Assembly (NCBI GenBank): GCA_037957365.1
Contig: JARHVA010000021.1
Coordinates: 439,001 to 503,000 of the forward strand
Direction: 5' to 3'
DNA length: 64,000 nt
From: Torreya grandis
Taxonomy: Eukaryota > Streptophyta > Pinopsida > Cupressales > Taxaceae
Shown here: positions 25,365 to 37,422 of the stretch, piece after piece
Layout: every line of letters begins with the position of its first letter
Numbering within the stretch: the first letter of the stretch is position 1
The notes under the pieces: model-generated
What the model was told of the DNA's origin: nothing
The model's database searches: none
Seen by the model: only the letters and a program-made list of their open reading frames with translations
Program-made: the position numbers and the translations under genes

Positions 25365-26218
25365 TATGGATGAAATTTGAGCTCTATGGATTAAACTACA
25401 TAATTTAATCATTCAAAGATCTAACTACTTAGTTAAAGTCTAGAGCCATTAGAACCTAATGCAATAGATGAATCCAACCATTCAAAATACCATTATAATC
25501 TTAAAGCTAAGTGATCCAAACGATGATTAAACAAAATCAAAATAAAAGGATATGAATGAGGATTACCTTGAGACTCAGATTTTTGACATAGATGATTGAT
25601 GAAAAGATTGTTGATGAAGGATTGGATTCGCATGGATTTCCTATGAATATTATATTTGATGGCCTAATTAGACAAGAATTTTTTATGAGCTTGTTAAATG
25701 GATCTAATGGAGGAGAGGAGTTATTTAAATAGATTTTGGAGGGAGAGATCAATAGTGGAAATTTGAAGTTGACTTGTAGAGCTCAATGGATGAGGATTAT
25801 CTAAGGAATTTAAAATTCCTTTGGAGAATTCTAGCGGAGAGTAGGTTCTAGAGGTAGAAACCTCTAAAATCTCTTTGGAGGGTTAAACATTATTAGGGAT
25901 GGATTAGATAAGTATTTAGGGGATTCTAGAGAATGTAGGGGTGTAAGAGAGACTAAGGATAGGCTTAATATGTGGGCCATTGAGAATTTAAAATTTCCAA
26001 ATAATAAGTGGGATTAGCATGGGATAAATAAATTATTAGGTAAATTAATGATGAAGTGGGATAGAATAAGGTTAGTAGATGAAAAAATATTGAGGGGGGA
26101 CATTAGATTAATGATTAAAAAGGGGGATAAATTAAAATAAATGAAATGAGTAGAATTAGTGTCAACTAATAAGAATACTAGTGACCATAATGTAGGTGAG
26201 TGAATTTATGTGCATATA
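25365..26218 (-). repeat. 3' LTR of element B
   Basis: 854 bp, matching 34819-35685 from the AAATTTGA near the left end to GTGCATATA at the right, with scattered substitutions. The plus-strand left end TATGG is a degenerate form of TGTAG in the other copy. Confidence 0.9.
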
Positions 26219-26236
26219 TTTTGCCCCTATTTGAAA
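26219..26236 (-). other. Polypurine-like tract of element B
   Basis: On the minus strand the sequence AAATAGGGGCAAAA abuts the 3' LTR. Elements C and D have closely similar ...GGCAAA tracts in the same place. Confidence 0.75.
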
Positions 26237-26479
26237 CGGCATTGCAAGTGATTCAAAGTGGAAGGAGTAATGGTATTTCAAATAAAAAACCATATCATGG
26301 ATAAATGTTAGTAGGTGATGTTAGTGGATATGATGCCCCCTTGAGGGGACATTTAGGGAAGAATGAGATGGATGGCACTCAAAATAAATGGTGGTTGAGA
26401 TGATATGGATAGATAATGAGATGGGATGCCAAATATGAGATAAAAGATGAAGAAGAAGAATTTGGTTTGAGTAGTGACC

Positions 26480-29020
26480 TAAAAATTGATGATGCCCCTG
26501 GCAAAGACACATGCATAAGGAGTAGAGATGATTATTGTCATGGTTGTTGATACATCCCAAGGGGGAATCAACCATAACATGATGATTATAGGATTAAAAA
26601 GGCCATAATATTTAGACATATTCCAAGCAAGGATACATGCAAGGGAGATCTATAGGCTAGGATAAGATGATGATTTGATAAGATTAATGATGGGTGTATC
26701 TCAAAGCTAAAGCTGAATGATATGATGATTATGATGATAGAGAAGAATTGATATGATCAAGTGACCAATGAGTATCGATTATGCCCCTAGAAAAAAGACT
26801 CATGCAAGGGAGTGAGAGAGGATATAGTGATGGAGCTATCCTTGGACATTAAAAGATGACAAAGTACTACCTATATAGTCTAAAAAGACCTTAGGCTGAT
26901 GTAGTTATGACTCAAGGATTGATGATAAGATAGACTGAAAAAGGATGACAATGATTATTTATTAGAGGATAATGTTAGTAATGATAGGATATGATTTAGA
27001 TGATGAGATGAGGATAAAATATTAGATTTTAGTTGAATGAGTCAAGAGGATTAGATTAGTGATGATAAATGATGAGGGTACAGGTGATCAAGTCATCACA
27101 AATGTCATATATATAATCATAGGCTAAGTAATCCATTAAATATAACAATTGATAGTATGCCCCATGATATAAGTATGACCAAGAGGACATGATTCCAAGG
27201 TGCATTGGTGAGTAGTAAACTTTACATCCTTGAGGGAACTTTTGGTGTCCTCATAGCATCCTTATTCATTTCCCAATAGACAAAAAGACATGATATAAAT
27301 AAAACATAAGATAGACAAGATATATGATAAAATACATGAAAAAATGACAAACAAGTAACACACATGAGTATCTACATGCAGTGTCCCAATGTCTTATCTA
27401 ATAATGGGATGAGTGACTAGGTGATGGGTTGGATGATCATGACGTGATTGTGGACTTAGGATGGACTTAGATTTGGATAGGGTGATCATGATTAGGATTA
27501 AGCTAAGATGTTACCCCTAGTTAAGGATATAAGGATGGAGAATGGGAGAAGGTCTTTAAATACTGATTTGGTCTAGAAATTGAATCTAAAAGTGGTCAAA
27601 GAAGGTGATTCATAAAGGTGATGACCAAATATTACCAATAGACAAGGCCTTAAAAAAATTCAATCTATAAAGGAGACTAGGAGATGATGGGATCAAATAC
27701 CTTTCATACTAGCAAATTAGTGATTGGATGGGTGCTAGGTATGAAGAGGTAATAATAAATATAGTGATGGGATCAAGTCCCATCCACACTAAAAAATAGG
27801 TGATGTGATGGGTGCTAAGTGTGAAGAGGCATTGATATGGAAATGATGGGTGTTAGACTAAATTCTTTGACAATGTTATGTGTGCCAATAATACATAGGC
27901 CAAGGATGAGATTGAAGATATGGAGGGATGGGTGACCACTCTAATTTGGTTTTAAGACCAAATGTGGTATCCAAAGACGGGAAGATATGAAATGTATGGA
28001 GATAGATGCAACTAGGGGATTAGGCATAAAATAAGACATAATGGGTTTATTTTTTTGATTTTTCAAATTTTATGATTTTTAAGGTTTTTTAAATATTTCA
28101 AAATTTTAGGGTTTTTTGGAATACGTATCTACACTATACAAATGGAGTTACTAGCAAAGGTAATACCAAGCTTAGCAATCAGGATGAGGATGGATGGAAT
28201 GATGGATAGGATAATAAAAAGATGAGGGGGATGGGGACTAAGGAAGAATGGAATAGGGATTGCCAATGACCACATCATGAAGGAACCAAATGTTTAGTTG
28301 CTCAAGTGTCCATTAGAGGATATACCAAGATGGTTTGAGAACATGTCTCAAGACACCTTCCTCTTCCTTATAGAAGGTCAAAATGGGAAGGAATGAGAGA
28401 TAATATGAATGATATGATGGGAGATGATGGGTTAGACCAAGGGATAAGAGGGATATTACATGGATGGTATTAATGAGGGATGGGTGTGATGGCTAAAAAG
28501 GATGGATTGTACCCCTAAGTATTGAGGTATAATGCATACAATAGATTATTTTGCCATGATTCTAAAAACCATTTTTCATCATGGTACTTGCCTAAGGCAC
28601 CAGAAGACTAGTTTTCACCATTAGATGAATGACTTAAATTTTTTTATAATTTTTTTAGATGGCATATTGATTTATTGAATATGGGTAACAAAGGAAAAAA
28701 TTCTATCACTGGATAGATTTTTAGCTAACACCTATTCTAGAGATATGTGATGTTATGATCATGTTACTAAGATTGGATTCTTGGATGTCTTAGTGGCCTT
28801 TGTTGATTCTTAATTTAGCATCCTCTGGATGTTTTGAATAGGTTCTTTATAACCCCTATGAGGGATAATACTACCTAGGGATTGGTGATATGGTATGGCT
28901 AGTAAGATGTCATGATTATGGTGATGGGATATAGGATGGGAAGGAAGGATGTGATCATGAATGATATGACAGGATGGATAGATGTAATGGGGTTCAATAA
29001 TTGCATACATTGTTAGATAT
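26480..29020 (-). other. GAT-rich low-complexity interior of element B
   Basis: This stretch is full of GATG/GATA runs and recurring phrases. ATGCCCCT...ACA/ACTCATGCA recurs near 26495 and 26783, with a related ACATGCAAGGGAG at about 26632. A tandem pair of about 81 bp with GATGGGATCAA and GATGGGTGCTA.GT.TGAAGAGG begins at about 27685 and 27766, with a related piece at about 31410. Small minus-strand frames (26575-26321, 29031-28810) are His/Ser/Pro-rich from the GAT/CAT composition. I cannot assign a function. Confidence 0.5.
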
Positions 29021-29159
29021 GGTGAAGGCAATTATCTAGATTGGTGCCATAAGATCAAAGGATCCAAGACCTTTTGATTTGTTGATTCATTAACCCAAGC
29101 ATTAAGAGGATGCTCAATCCTGTGATTATTATTTTTGTCTTTATTTTTAATTCTTGATT

Positions 29160-29310
29160 GGATTAGACTTTGATTACCCCGTAGTGCCTAATTTTGGGCT
29201 TCATTAGAGGGGATTGTTTTTTGACTTGATACATGATTATTTTAACTTTGATGGTCCTCTAGTGCTTGATATTAGGATTCACTAGGGGAAGACATTTTTG
29301 GATTAGGTCA
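29160..29310 (-). repeat. Two-copy repeat in element B related to a repeat in element C
   Basis: Two units start at about 29168 and 29245, spaced about 77 bp, with the core CTTTGAT..(T/C)C(C/T)(C/G)TAGTGC followed by a TTCA(T/C)TAG(A/G)GG phrase. The triplicated phrase at about 41160-41310 in C has the same order (GATTGTCC..TAGCACC, then TTTCACTAGG). Confidence 0.65.
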
Positions 29311-29845
29311 ATGATTTGACTTTGTTTAACTTTGACTTATGGGATCAAAGATGATTTTATTATGATTTATTACTTTTGGAATATGGTATTATATTTTTGT
29401 GTTTGTGTTACATGATATGGAATGCAAAGGTGAATCTAACGATGCATGTTATTATTCATTCTCATTATGTAGTGGGATGGAGGGATTATGGAGGTGAGGT
29501 GGATGATGAATGTTATTTGATAGAGTAAGGGGATAATGGGTAGCATAGTCCTCATAAAATTTAATAGGATCCCTAGCATAAATGTTAGATAAAGTATCCT
29601 TAAGAATCTCAAAAGGATTGTTAAGACATGTATCTAAGGTAGGATAGATCTACTCTAAAAATATTCAACAAATAAAGAATTCAAAAATTTAACTATGATG
29701 TCATCATCCTAAGTGGGATCTTTAAAAGATAGGCATTATCATCATCTATTGCAATATTGATGAGGGATGATGATTTTGATGAGGAATCTAATTCAAATGA
29801 TGGTGAAAAACATGATCATGATGTAGATAAGACTTTTATTAGCAC

Positions 29846-31250
29846 TCATTCTAAATCCAATGTATAAGATGTGATGTTTTGAGTAGAGGAGTGATTATCC
29901 ATGATTGTCCTCTCAACATGGGGTATTGAAAGTGATGGGTGAGAGGGAGATGATGGATTGATAATGGATTGATAAATAATAGGTCCATGAAAGGAATAAT
30001 GGGATATGGGAGGACTAGGATTATAGGGAATAGACTTATGGTTGATGGAGGATGTCTCAATGATGTGGGGGTTCATGGAAGATGGGTTTGGTGTCATAAC
30101 CTTGGATTGAAAGGGGAAGGGCATGATCATGATATGGAATGGTATCTTAGCATCCCTCTTCTTATTCACCTAGAGAGATAGACTCATCTAGTTCATCTTT
30201 AATTACTATGTCGCCATAGTCAATGAGATCTTGGAAGTAATCATGGAAATTTTAACATCATTTAATGTAATTTCCCCAAGTTTGATGATATTCATAATAT
30301 TAGTTTTCTATATACTAAGAGAGCTTGGGCTTAGTGGGATCAAGATGTCATATGGGTGGATATAACATCATGTTATTAATGACTACTTTTTGAAAAAGGA
30401 TTACAAAGACATAGGAAGGGGAGTATAAGGACCCAATTTACTTTGTGACTTAGATGTGGAAGTATTGGACTTAAGATCATATAGTTTTTGATGTGGCTAG
30501 GTGGGTAGACTGGAAGTAGATGAGGTGCCAAGATTGAATTCCCTTTGCTAGTATGTGAATGGGAAATGGATGGTTTGTGGCCAGTGGGTGGTGGATTGGT
30601 ATGGGACTCACATGAAGGGGATTATGCAGGAGGTGCAATGAGCTGAAGGGGGTCAACACCTTCAAGAAGTTGGACACCCATCATAATAAATTGAAAGAGG
30701 ATCTTATCCTTGTTGGTAACTATGTATATTGGTCTATGAGATTGGGGTCCAACTTCATGATGGTGGGTGATAAGGGATAAGGGAGAGGTGATGGAGTATG
30801 ATTAGTAGATGGAGGATTTGGTTGTGGATAGGTACAAATCAGGGCTAAGGGGGTTTGGATAGGGCTAGTGGATGGTGGAAGCGAATGGGATGAGGATAGG
30901 GGTTGATGGTAGATTTGTTTTGGAGGTGACTTTATATTTATGGGGTTAAAATCATCAAGAAAGTGAGCACCCATATTCTATAGTCATAAGAATAACTCTT
31001 CTTTATTTTCTATAATGTGTTGATTGATTAAGGTGACCACATCAAGGAAGGACAAGACTTATTTTTGGGGCTAGGTACTAGTTTGGGGCAAATGGGATCA
31101 ATGTTAGAAGGTAGGTGAGCACCCATTTATAGAGATCATAAAAGGACATTATCCTTATTAGTTATAATGTATTGGTATACATGAACTGAGTCCAAATCCA
31201 TGATGATAGTTGATAAGATATGGATGATGGTAGATGGCTTTTTGAATGAA
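29846..31250 (-). pseudogene. Pro/Ser/His-rich repeat-protein remnant of element B
   Basis: Three minus-strand open stretches (30974-30720, 30677-30477, 30169-29846) share a composition rich in Pro, Ser, His and Ile, with many P-x-P steps. A module recurs three times, marked on the plus strand by GAGCACCCAT or GACACCCATC at about 31106, 30968 and 30670. On the minus strand it begins MGAH/MGVQ-like, then FL.D/LPS.-type text and a proline-rich segment. No capsid, zinc-knuckle or enzyme motif is recognisable. By position, downstream of the leader, it occupies the gag place, so a divergent Gag or an accessory structural protein is possible. Composition bias could also mimic coding. Confidence 0.45.
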
Positions 31251-31299
31251 AGGATGTTTGAAGGATAAAACTAGTATGAGGTTGAAATAGATAATGGAT

Positions 31300-32145
31300 T
31301 AAAATATGATTGAGATGATGTATGAATATGATCAGATGTCATACTGATAGTATAACAGGTGTTAATGACCTATCAACAATGCCTAGTAGTTAAGCTAGTA
31401 AAAGGATTGAAGATTGTGATGGGTACTTAGATTCAAACTAGCAAGATGATAATATGATGGGTGCTAGTTATGAATAGGCAAGGATGACATAGACTATATT
31501 GATGATGATCGGTTTACTAGATTAAGACTGACAAAGTGATAAGATGTTAATAGTGTATTGACTAGATATGATACATGATCGAGTGATGATAAGATGATAT
31601 AGGTAAGATAAAAGGACTAGTTCAAGCCTTGGACTAATTTGATCAAGATGGGATGGGATAAGATTATGTGATGAAGGTGATAGGATGATGTGAAAAGGAT
31701 AAGTATAGATGATATGTGATGATAATAGGGGGAATGTGGATGAGATGGGGATGGTTTGGACCTATATGTGACCTAAAGAGCCAACTAGGATAATATGAGG
31801 ATGAGGTTAGATTAGATGGGTGATGAAGGCAAGGTCAAGACAAAGCATTGATGGTAGACAAGGTGGACTTAAGATAGGATATGGATGGTGAGACAAGATG
31901 TAATTAGGATAAGTAGGGGTATGACCAATGATGAGTTATATTAGGATAAGGTATGACTATACAGATGCACAAGAGAATAAGGATATGTACAAGAGTGTGA
32001 AGAGATAAGGATGTATAAGACAATATGTAGGTGATAAGGATATAATAAGATGATAATAATGATGTAAAAGGATATATGATGGGATACGGATGTACAAGTT
32101 GATAGATATGATGAGGCAAGAATAGACAAGTTGGGTAGTGCAAAT
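31300..32145. repeat. GATAAGGAT-type degenerate minisatellite in element B
   Basis: Short phrases such as GATAAGATGAT, GATAAGGAT, TGTACAAG and GATGATATAGG recur irregularly, densest at about 31930-32130. The open frames here (32143-31904, 32129-31941) are two frames of the same repeat and look like composition effects. Confidence 0.6.
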
Positions 32146-33470
32146 ACTTAGGTGCGTAGGTTTGGGTGAAGGTTGAATAATTTCACAAACAACATTGGTT
32201 TAGCACAACACACACTCAAGCAAGAAAACCATAACAACTATGATAAGTAAACTGATGGGTATGTAACTTAATGCTTGTACCATCCAATGACTTCATGGGT
32301 GAGGTTATAGGTCGGTGACCCATTATAGAATCTACCAAATCATCTCAACCCCACTTACACATGATGGCTACTTTAGAGCTGATATTTATTCCTACAATAG
32401 TACACCTATTATGGTTGAAGGATTCTATGCTAGATTTTCACAAGGCTCTCTAGGTGCATTCCCTATATACGTGAAGGTATAGTGGGACTCAAGTCTATAT
32501 AGGGTGTTATCTAATGCCTAGTTTAAATGTTTAACTCTTCCCCTTCATGGATGACCTATATGGGGTCAATTGCTTAGCTTATTCATAGTTGTCCCTGATA
32601 TTTATACTCCACTAAAACATAGAGTTTGGATTAGTGTATGGTGGTGAAATCCATGGTCACTATCCCTTTAAGACTATGGAAAGTGCATGGGTGTTAATTC
32701 CATGTCACATTACCCATAAAAAATAAAAAAATGGGAGGGTTTGTAGGTTGTTTTTAATCCCCTAAGAATCACCACAAAGATGCAAGGAGGAGATCATACA
32801 CCAACCATAGCCCTAAGAGACAAATAGGTAACCAAAAAGATTAATTAATTGATTATATTAGGATGAGTGATTATATTTACAAGATGAAAAAGGTAGATAA
32901 GAATATACAAGACAAGGATGAAAATGATATATACAAGACAAAGTGATCAAAACTGATATATATAAGATAAGATGATTAAAATGATTCAAAATGATTTCCA
33001 AAGTGCCAAATGGAGTCATTGACTAGTGACCTGCAATCACATGATTAGTGGTTTGATTTTTGGCACTCTTGAAAGGGAAATTTGTAAGATAAATGATTAT
33101 TAGTGTGACCAATATTTTTGAGGGGAATCCTATAATACAAATGATGTTAGACCAAAATATGACCTATAAAAGAGGATATTATCTAATCAATATACACCCC
33201 TATAAGAAATAAGATGTTAGTCTAATATGCCTTAATAAAACACCCTTAAAAAATCATGATTTGGCTATATAATTCCTTTGGGGTGAGTGATCCATGACAT
33301 AGGGGTCTGAAGGAGGCAACCCCCAATGGGGTCAAGGGGTAAAGCCCTTTGTGGGGTCTAGGGGTAACACCCCAAGTGTGCTCCTTATTGTGGTATAGGG
33401 TGGGGTTGAGGGATGGATCCCTCGATTTCAAAGGCAATTTGGGCCTTATGGGAGGCCTATAATGACTCAA
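32146..33470 (-). other. Interior of element B between leader array and minisatellite
   Basis: I see no motif-bearing gene. A 74-codon minus-strand frame at 33470-33246 includes PPIRPKLPLKSRDPSLNPTL and HTWGVTPRPHKGLYPLTPLG. Its plus strand repeats GGGGTC-A-GGGGTAA near 33330-33370. A second patch of ATATACAAGA-type short repeats occurs at 32870-32980. Confidence 0.4.
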
Positions 33471-33499
33471 AATTCACTGAAAATGACTCAAAAAAGACC

Positions 33500-34710
33500 A
33501 AATTGAAAGTAAAAATTAATGTAAAATCATAACTAGAGAGTACAAAATCGCAACTAGGGGGGTCAAAATCACAAATTATGAGTTACAATTTTGTAGAGGT
33601 TATCTAACCATAATGGTTAGCCTAAAAAATTATGATAGTTAGACAAAATTGTAACTAAAAGTGGAAAAATCACTATTATCTATAAAATCAGAGTTGTGAT
33701 TTTTTGATAAACTACAAAACCTCTAGATTTAGATATTTGATTCCTACATAGGTTATGATAGATTATTTAAATTATTAAGAAAGCTTAAATACTAGTTGTT
33801 TAGATGCCAAAAGTGTTTATGTACATATGATTATGATGGATTAAAAGAGATTGATTGATGATGTTTATCAGAACAAGATTTTAATAAAAAATGGATAGAA
33901 TCAAAACTTTTAAAAAGAGTATTCTTCAATTAAAATTATTCCTAATCTTCCCTATAGGATACAAAATAGAAAATTCAATAGAATAATGCTAGAATTGTGA
34001 AATCACTATTCAAACTAAAAAACCACGATTCCACATATCAATATCATGATTTTAAAGCTTTTAGGATATATGGTTTTGTCAACAAATGGGAAAATACTAA
34101 GGGGATATGTTTATGATGACGTGAGTGACCTTTCTATCTTGCCTTTTTCCTGTTGACCCTACATATCACATAGAAAAAACTAATAGAAACCAAATCTGGT
34201 TACAGATTGTGGTTTGTCAAAAAATTCTCAAATGATATAAACATAATGAAAAATGATGGTTATAATACCTGGTTCCTACACATAGAGGGTTATAATCTTA
34301 ATCCTCAACACAAGAATGCAAAGGGTGGTTATATAAAATGATAGCCAATGGATAAAATAAAAGATCCAATGCTTTCCCTATAGACCTACAAAATCATGAC
34401 TAAGTAGTAAAAAACCGCAACTAGAAGGACAAAGTTGTGATTCGTGAAGTTAAGATTTTATCAATAACCTATAAAACAAACTATTAATAGTTAGACAAAA
34501 TCGTTGTTCAATATACAAAATCACAACTTTAAATTCAAAATCACAATTCATGAGTTATGGTTTTATCCAAATGAAAAAACTTGTAGATAGCTAGTGGTTT
34601 AAATAAATGTTTAGCATAAAATCACTATTCATGTGACAAGATCATGACTACATAGGGAAAGTAAATACCAATGCAAAATCATAACTTGCACCTATACATG
34701 CAAAATTTTC
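33500..34710. repeat. Dispersed short-motif array in the leader of element B
   Basis: Some fifteen or more variants of AAAATC(A/G)CAACT or its complement (AGTTGTGATTTT) are scattered here, for example at about 33522, 33543, 33563, 33643, 33695, 34409, 34432, 34519, 34537 and 34675. The array sits between the primer site and the first coding-like region. Spacing is irregular, so it is not a simple tandem repeat. Confidence 0.75.
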
Positions 34711-34798
34711 AAAAATCCAAGATTTTTCTCCTACTAGTTTATCTTGCAAGCTGCCAAAAGGATTTTTAACAAACAAAATGGTTAAATTAGGAGCAAGA

Positions 34799-34817
34799 TC
34801 CCACTGTGGTCACCAAA
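34799..34817 (-). other. Primer-binding site of element B
   Basis: The minus strand reads TTTGGTGACCACAGTGGGA right after the LTR end TCTACA. TGGTGACC... is a primer-site type seen in plant gypsy elements. I cannot name the tRNA with certainty. Confidence 0.7.
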
Positions 34818-34818
34818 A

Positions 34819-35685
34819 TGTAGAGAAATTTGATATCTATGAATTAAACTACAATTTAATCACTCAAATATCTAACTACCTAGTTAAATTCTAAAGCCAT
34901 TAGAACCTAATAAAATAGATGAATTCAACTATTTAAAATAACATTATAATCCTAAAGCTAAGTGCTCCAAACCATGATTAAACAGAATCAAAATGAAAGG
35001 ATTTGGATGAGGATTACCTTAAGACTTGGATTTTGACATGGATGTTTGATCAAAGGATTGTTGATGAAGGATTAGATTGGCATGGATTTATTATGAAGAT
35101 TCTAGTTGATGGCCTAGTTGCACAAGGTTTTGTTATGAGCTTGTTAGATGGTTCCAATGGAGGAGAGGAGTTGTTTAAATAGATTTTGGAGGGAAAGATC
35201 AATGGTGGAAATTTGAAGTTGGATTGTGGAGATTAATGGATGAGGATTATCCAAGGAATTTAAAATTCCTTGGAGGATTCTAGAGGAGAGAAGGTTGTAG
35301 AGGTAGAAACATCTAGAATCTCTTTTAGAGGGTTAAACATGATTAGGGATGGATTAGATAGGTGTTTATAGGATTGTAGAGAATTTAGGGGTGTAGGAGA
35401 GCCTAAGGATAGGCTTAGTAAGTGGGCCAGTGGGAATTTAAAATTCCCAAATACTATGTAAGTGGGATTAGGATGGGATAAAGAAATGACTAGGTAAATT
35501 AATGATGAAGTGGGATAGAATAAGGTTATTAGATGAATAAATATTGATAGAGGACATTAGATTAATGATTAGAAAGGGGGGATAATTAGCAGGATAAATT
35601 AGAATAAATGAGATGAGTAGAATTAGTGTTGACTAATAGGAATATTAGTAACCATAATGTGGGTGAGTAAATTTAAGTGCATATA
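34819..35685 (-). repeat. 5' LTR of element B
   Basis: 867 bp, partner of 25365-26218. The plus-strand left end TGTAGAG and right end GTGCATATA bound the repeat. Confidence 0.9.
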
Positions 35686-35690
35686 GTTAC
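35686..35690. repeat. Target-site duplication of B, right copy (GTTAC)
   Basis: Partner of GTTAA at 25360-25364 with one mismatch. Confidence 0.7.
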
Positions 35691-37417
35691 TTATTTTTAT
35701 ATCTCATAGATTGGGGTTGATTTTATATTTTTAGGATTTTCTACTATTTGTGTAGATAACTTAGGTTGATTACTCATTCAATTTTTTTATTGTCTAGTAA
35801 TAGCAAGCATCAACACCTATTAGGGTAGAAACCTCTTTTATTGATTATTTGTTTAAGATACCCATTGTTAATTTATTTGTGAAATTCATGGGTGTTGGTT
35901 TTAATGTGATACCCATGGTTATAGTGATGTACACTATTGTCTATACTAAGTTAATGGTCCCCATGTTTTTGGAGGTGTTGGTCCAGCCCATGGCATCATC
36001 CATGGATTAGAAGTAGGTTTGGGAACAAAGTGATTTGGATTTTGATTGTAAGAGAAATTATTCCTTTATATTTGTATAAAATTTAGTTCTTCCATTGTTG
36101 GATAATCTATTTAAATTTATTTTTAATAACGTGAAGGATGCCATAATTATTTTTGTCATGGTCACTTGCATTGCAAATACCATGCATGTCTATTCTATCA
36201 AGAGGCCAATCTTAAAGGGAATGTTTCAACCTACATTTTAGGAAATACATACCTAAAGGTTCAATAATGAAATTAGATTTTGATTTCAATCCATCTAATG
36301 TAGTGTTTAGTTAAACCAAAATGTCTATTTTAATGTTTAAAAATTCTTCTATGAGTTGTCTTACATCATTGCTTCTTTTTCTTATTTTCATCTTCGTAAT
36401 ACTAGCTCTTGTTCTTGAGTAATTCCTACATAGTTTTAAAATATCATTGAGACCTTGTTATTTATGTATCCTCATCCCATTAGGTTCAAGGATTCTATAA
36501 TATCATAGTATAATCCCTTTAATAAAACCATTTCACTCAAATATTATTGTAACTCGTATCCACATATGCTATGTGCAAAGAGGAAATGGTCAAGACAATA
36601 TTTCATATTCTCATCCTATTTTTGTTTTATATTAATAACCCTTAATTCCTCTTTTTTATCCCTTAATCTATAATAATCTTGATATTTTTTTAATAACCCA
36701 TTTTCCATTTCATCCCATGTGTGGTATAATTTAGTTATAAACCCACAAATGATCTCATGGTTGAATCCTTGAGGATAGACGATAACAATTTTAATTTGTG
36801 ATTATCATTTTTATAATCATAAGTTTGACACAAGACTTTAAAATCAAATAGAAATTAGTTAGGGTATTTTATGAATAATCTCATAAAATTAGGCAGTGTG
36901 TATGGGGCTATGTTCTTTACTTTAAAATTCTATCTTGTTCTAGAATGATAGGATAGGTAAAGGTTCTAATTGTTGGTTGAGATCTACCTACCTCAAACCT
37001 TTTTGTAGATTATTTCCTAGAATATCTCCCATGTTTTCCCAGTAGATGTTTTAAATAATTCTCATGGGAGGTGTTGAGTCATCAAAAGTAGATGAAGGGA
37101 TACTTTATTGAGATTCAAAACTATGGTTTACAATATTCTTTAACCTTAATTGCTTCATTTAGAAGAATGCACCTACCTATAGAAAATGTTCCCAAAGTTC
37201 AATTAAGCCTAAGTGGTTCCTCCTCTATAATCTAAAGTTATTTTCCTAAATTATTTTCTAATACACTTTTTTCATGTGACCTACTAGTATTTTTGCTTTT
37301 TTAAGGGTTCTTAAGAATATATTTTCCCTTTGAATATCTTGGTATATTCATAAATTGATTTGATTTATGGGAAGTTTTTATTAATCAACTATCAATTTAA
37401 GATATTACTCCTTACTG
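35691..37417 (-). pseudogene. gag: Gag remnant of element E
   Basis: On the minus strand, 36787-36659 reads IVIVYPQGFNHEIICGFITK, then LYHTWDEMENGLLKKYQDYY. This resembles the W.EM...F..KY block of plant gypsy Gag. It continues as RLRDKKEELRVIN and then, with stops, a coherent run including KYCLDHFLFAHS and YLSEMVLLKGLYYD down to about 36440. This piece is separated from E's protease by element B and from E's 5' LTR by element C, which inserted close behind the primer site. Many stops are present; the family beyond Ty3/gypsy is inference. Confidence 0.7.
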
Positions 37418-37422
37418 ACACC
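37418..37422. repeat. Target-site duplication of C, left copy (ACACC)
   Basis: ACACC abuts the LTR start TGTGATCTAGG and matches 55708-55712. Confidence 0.9.

Larger units (their letters stand above)
25365..35685 (-). mobile_element. Element B: large LTR retrotransposon lacking pol, minus strand
   Basis: Direct repeats of about 860 bp (25365-26218 and 34819-35685) flank 8.6 kb with no RT, RNase H or integrase text on either strand. A primer site reading TGGTGACCACAGTGGGATC on the minus strand lies inside the right LTR, and a GGGGCAAAA tract adjoins the left LTR, so the element is oriented right to left. Its interior holds a leader full of short repeats, Pro/Ser/His-rich frames and GAT-rich low-complexity DNA. 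This fits a non-autonomous LARD- or TR-GAG-like element. It interrupts E between gag and protease. Confidence 0.9.

Noticed and set aside
29969..30181. Plus-strand 70-codon frame rich in Gly, Arg and Met
   Set aside because: It is the complement of the Pro/Ser/His-rich minus-strand frame in a composition-biased region, with no motif.
31904..32143. Two overlapping minus-strand hydrophobic frames
   Set aside because: Both arise from the GATAAGGAT-type repeat read in two frames.
33500..34710. CRISPR-like spaced short repeats
   Set aside because: Units are too short and variable, occur in both orientations and have irregular spacing; the setting is a plant retrotransposon leader.
26219..34818. 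Search for RT, protease and integrase in B
   Set aside because: I looked for YxDD, D-[ST]-G, GYxQ and DDE-type blocks on both strands and saw none; B is therefore listed as lacking pol.
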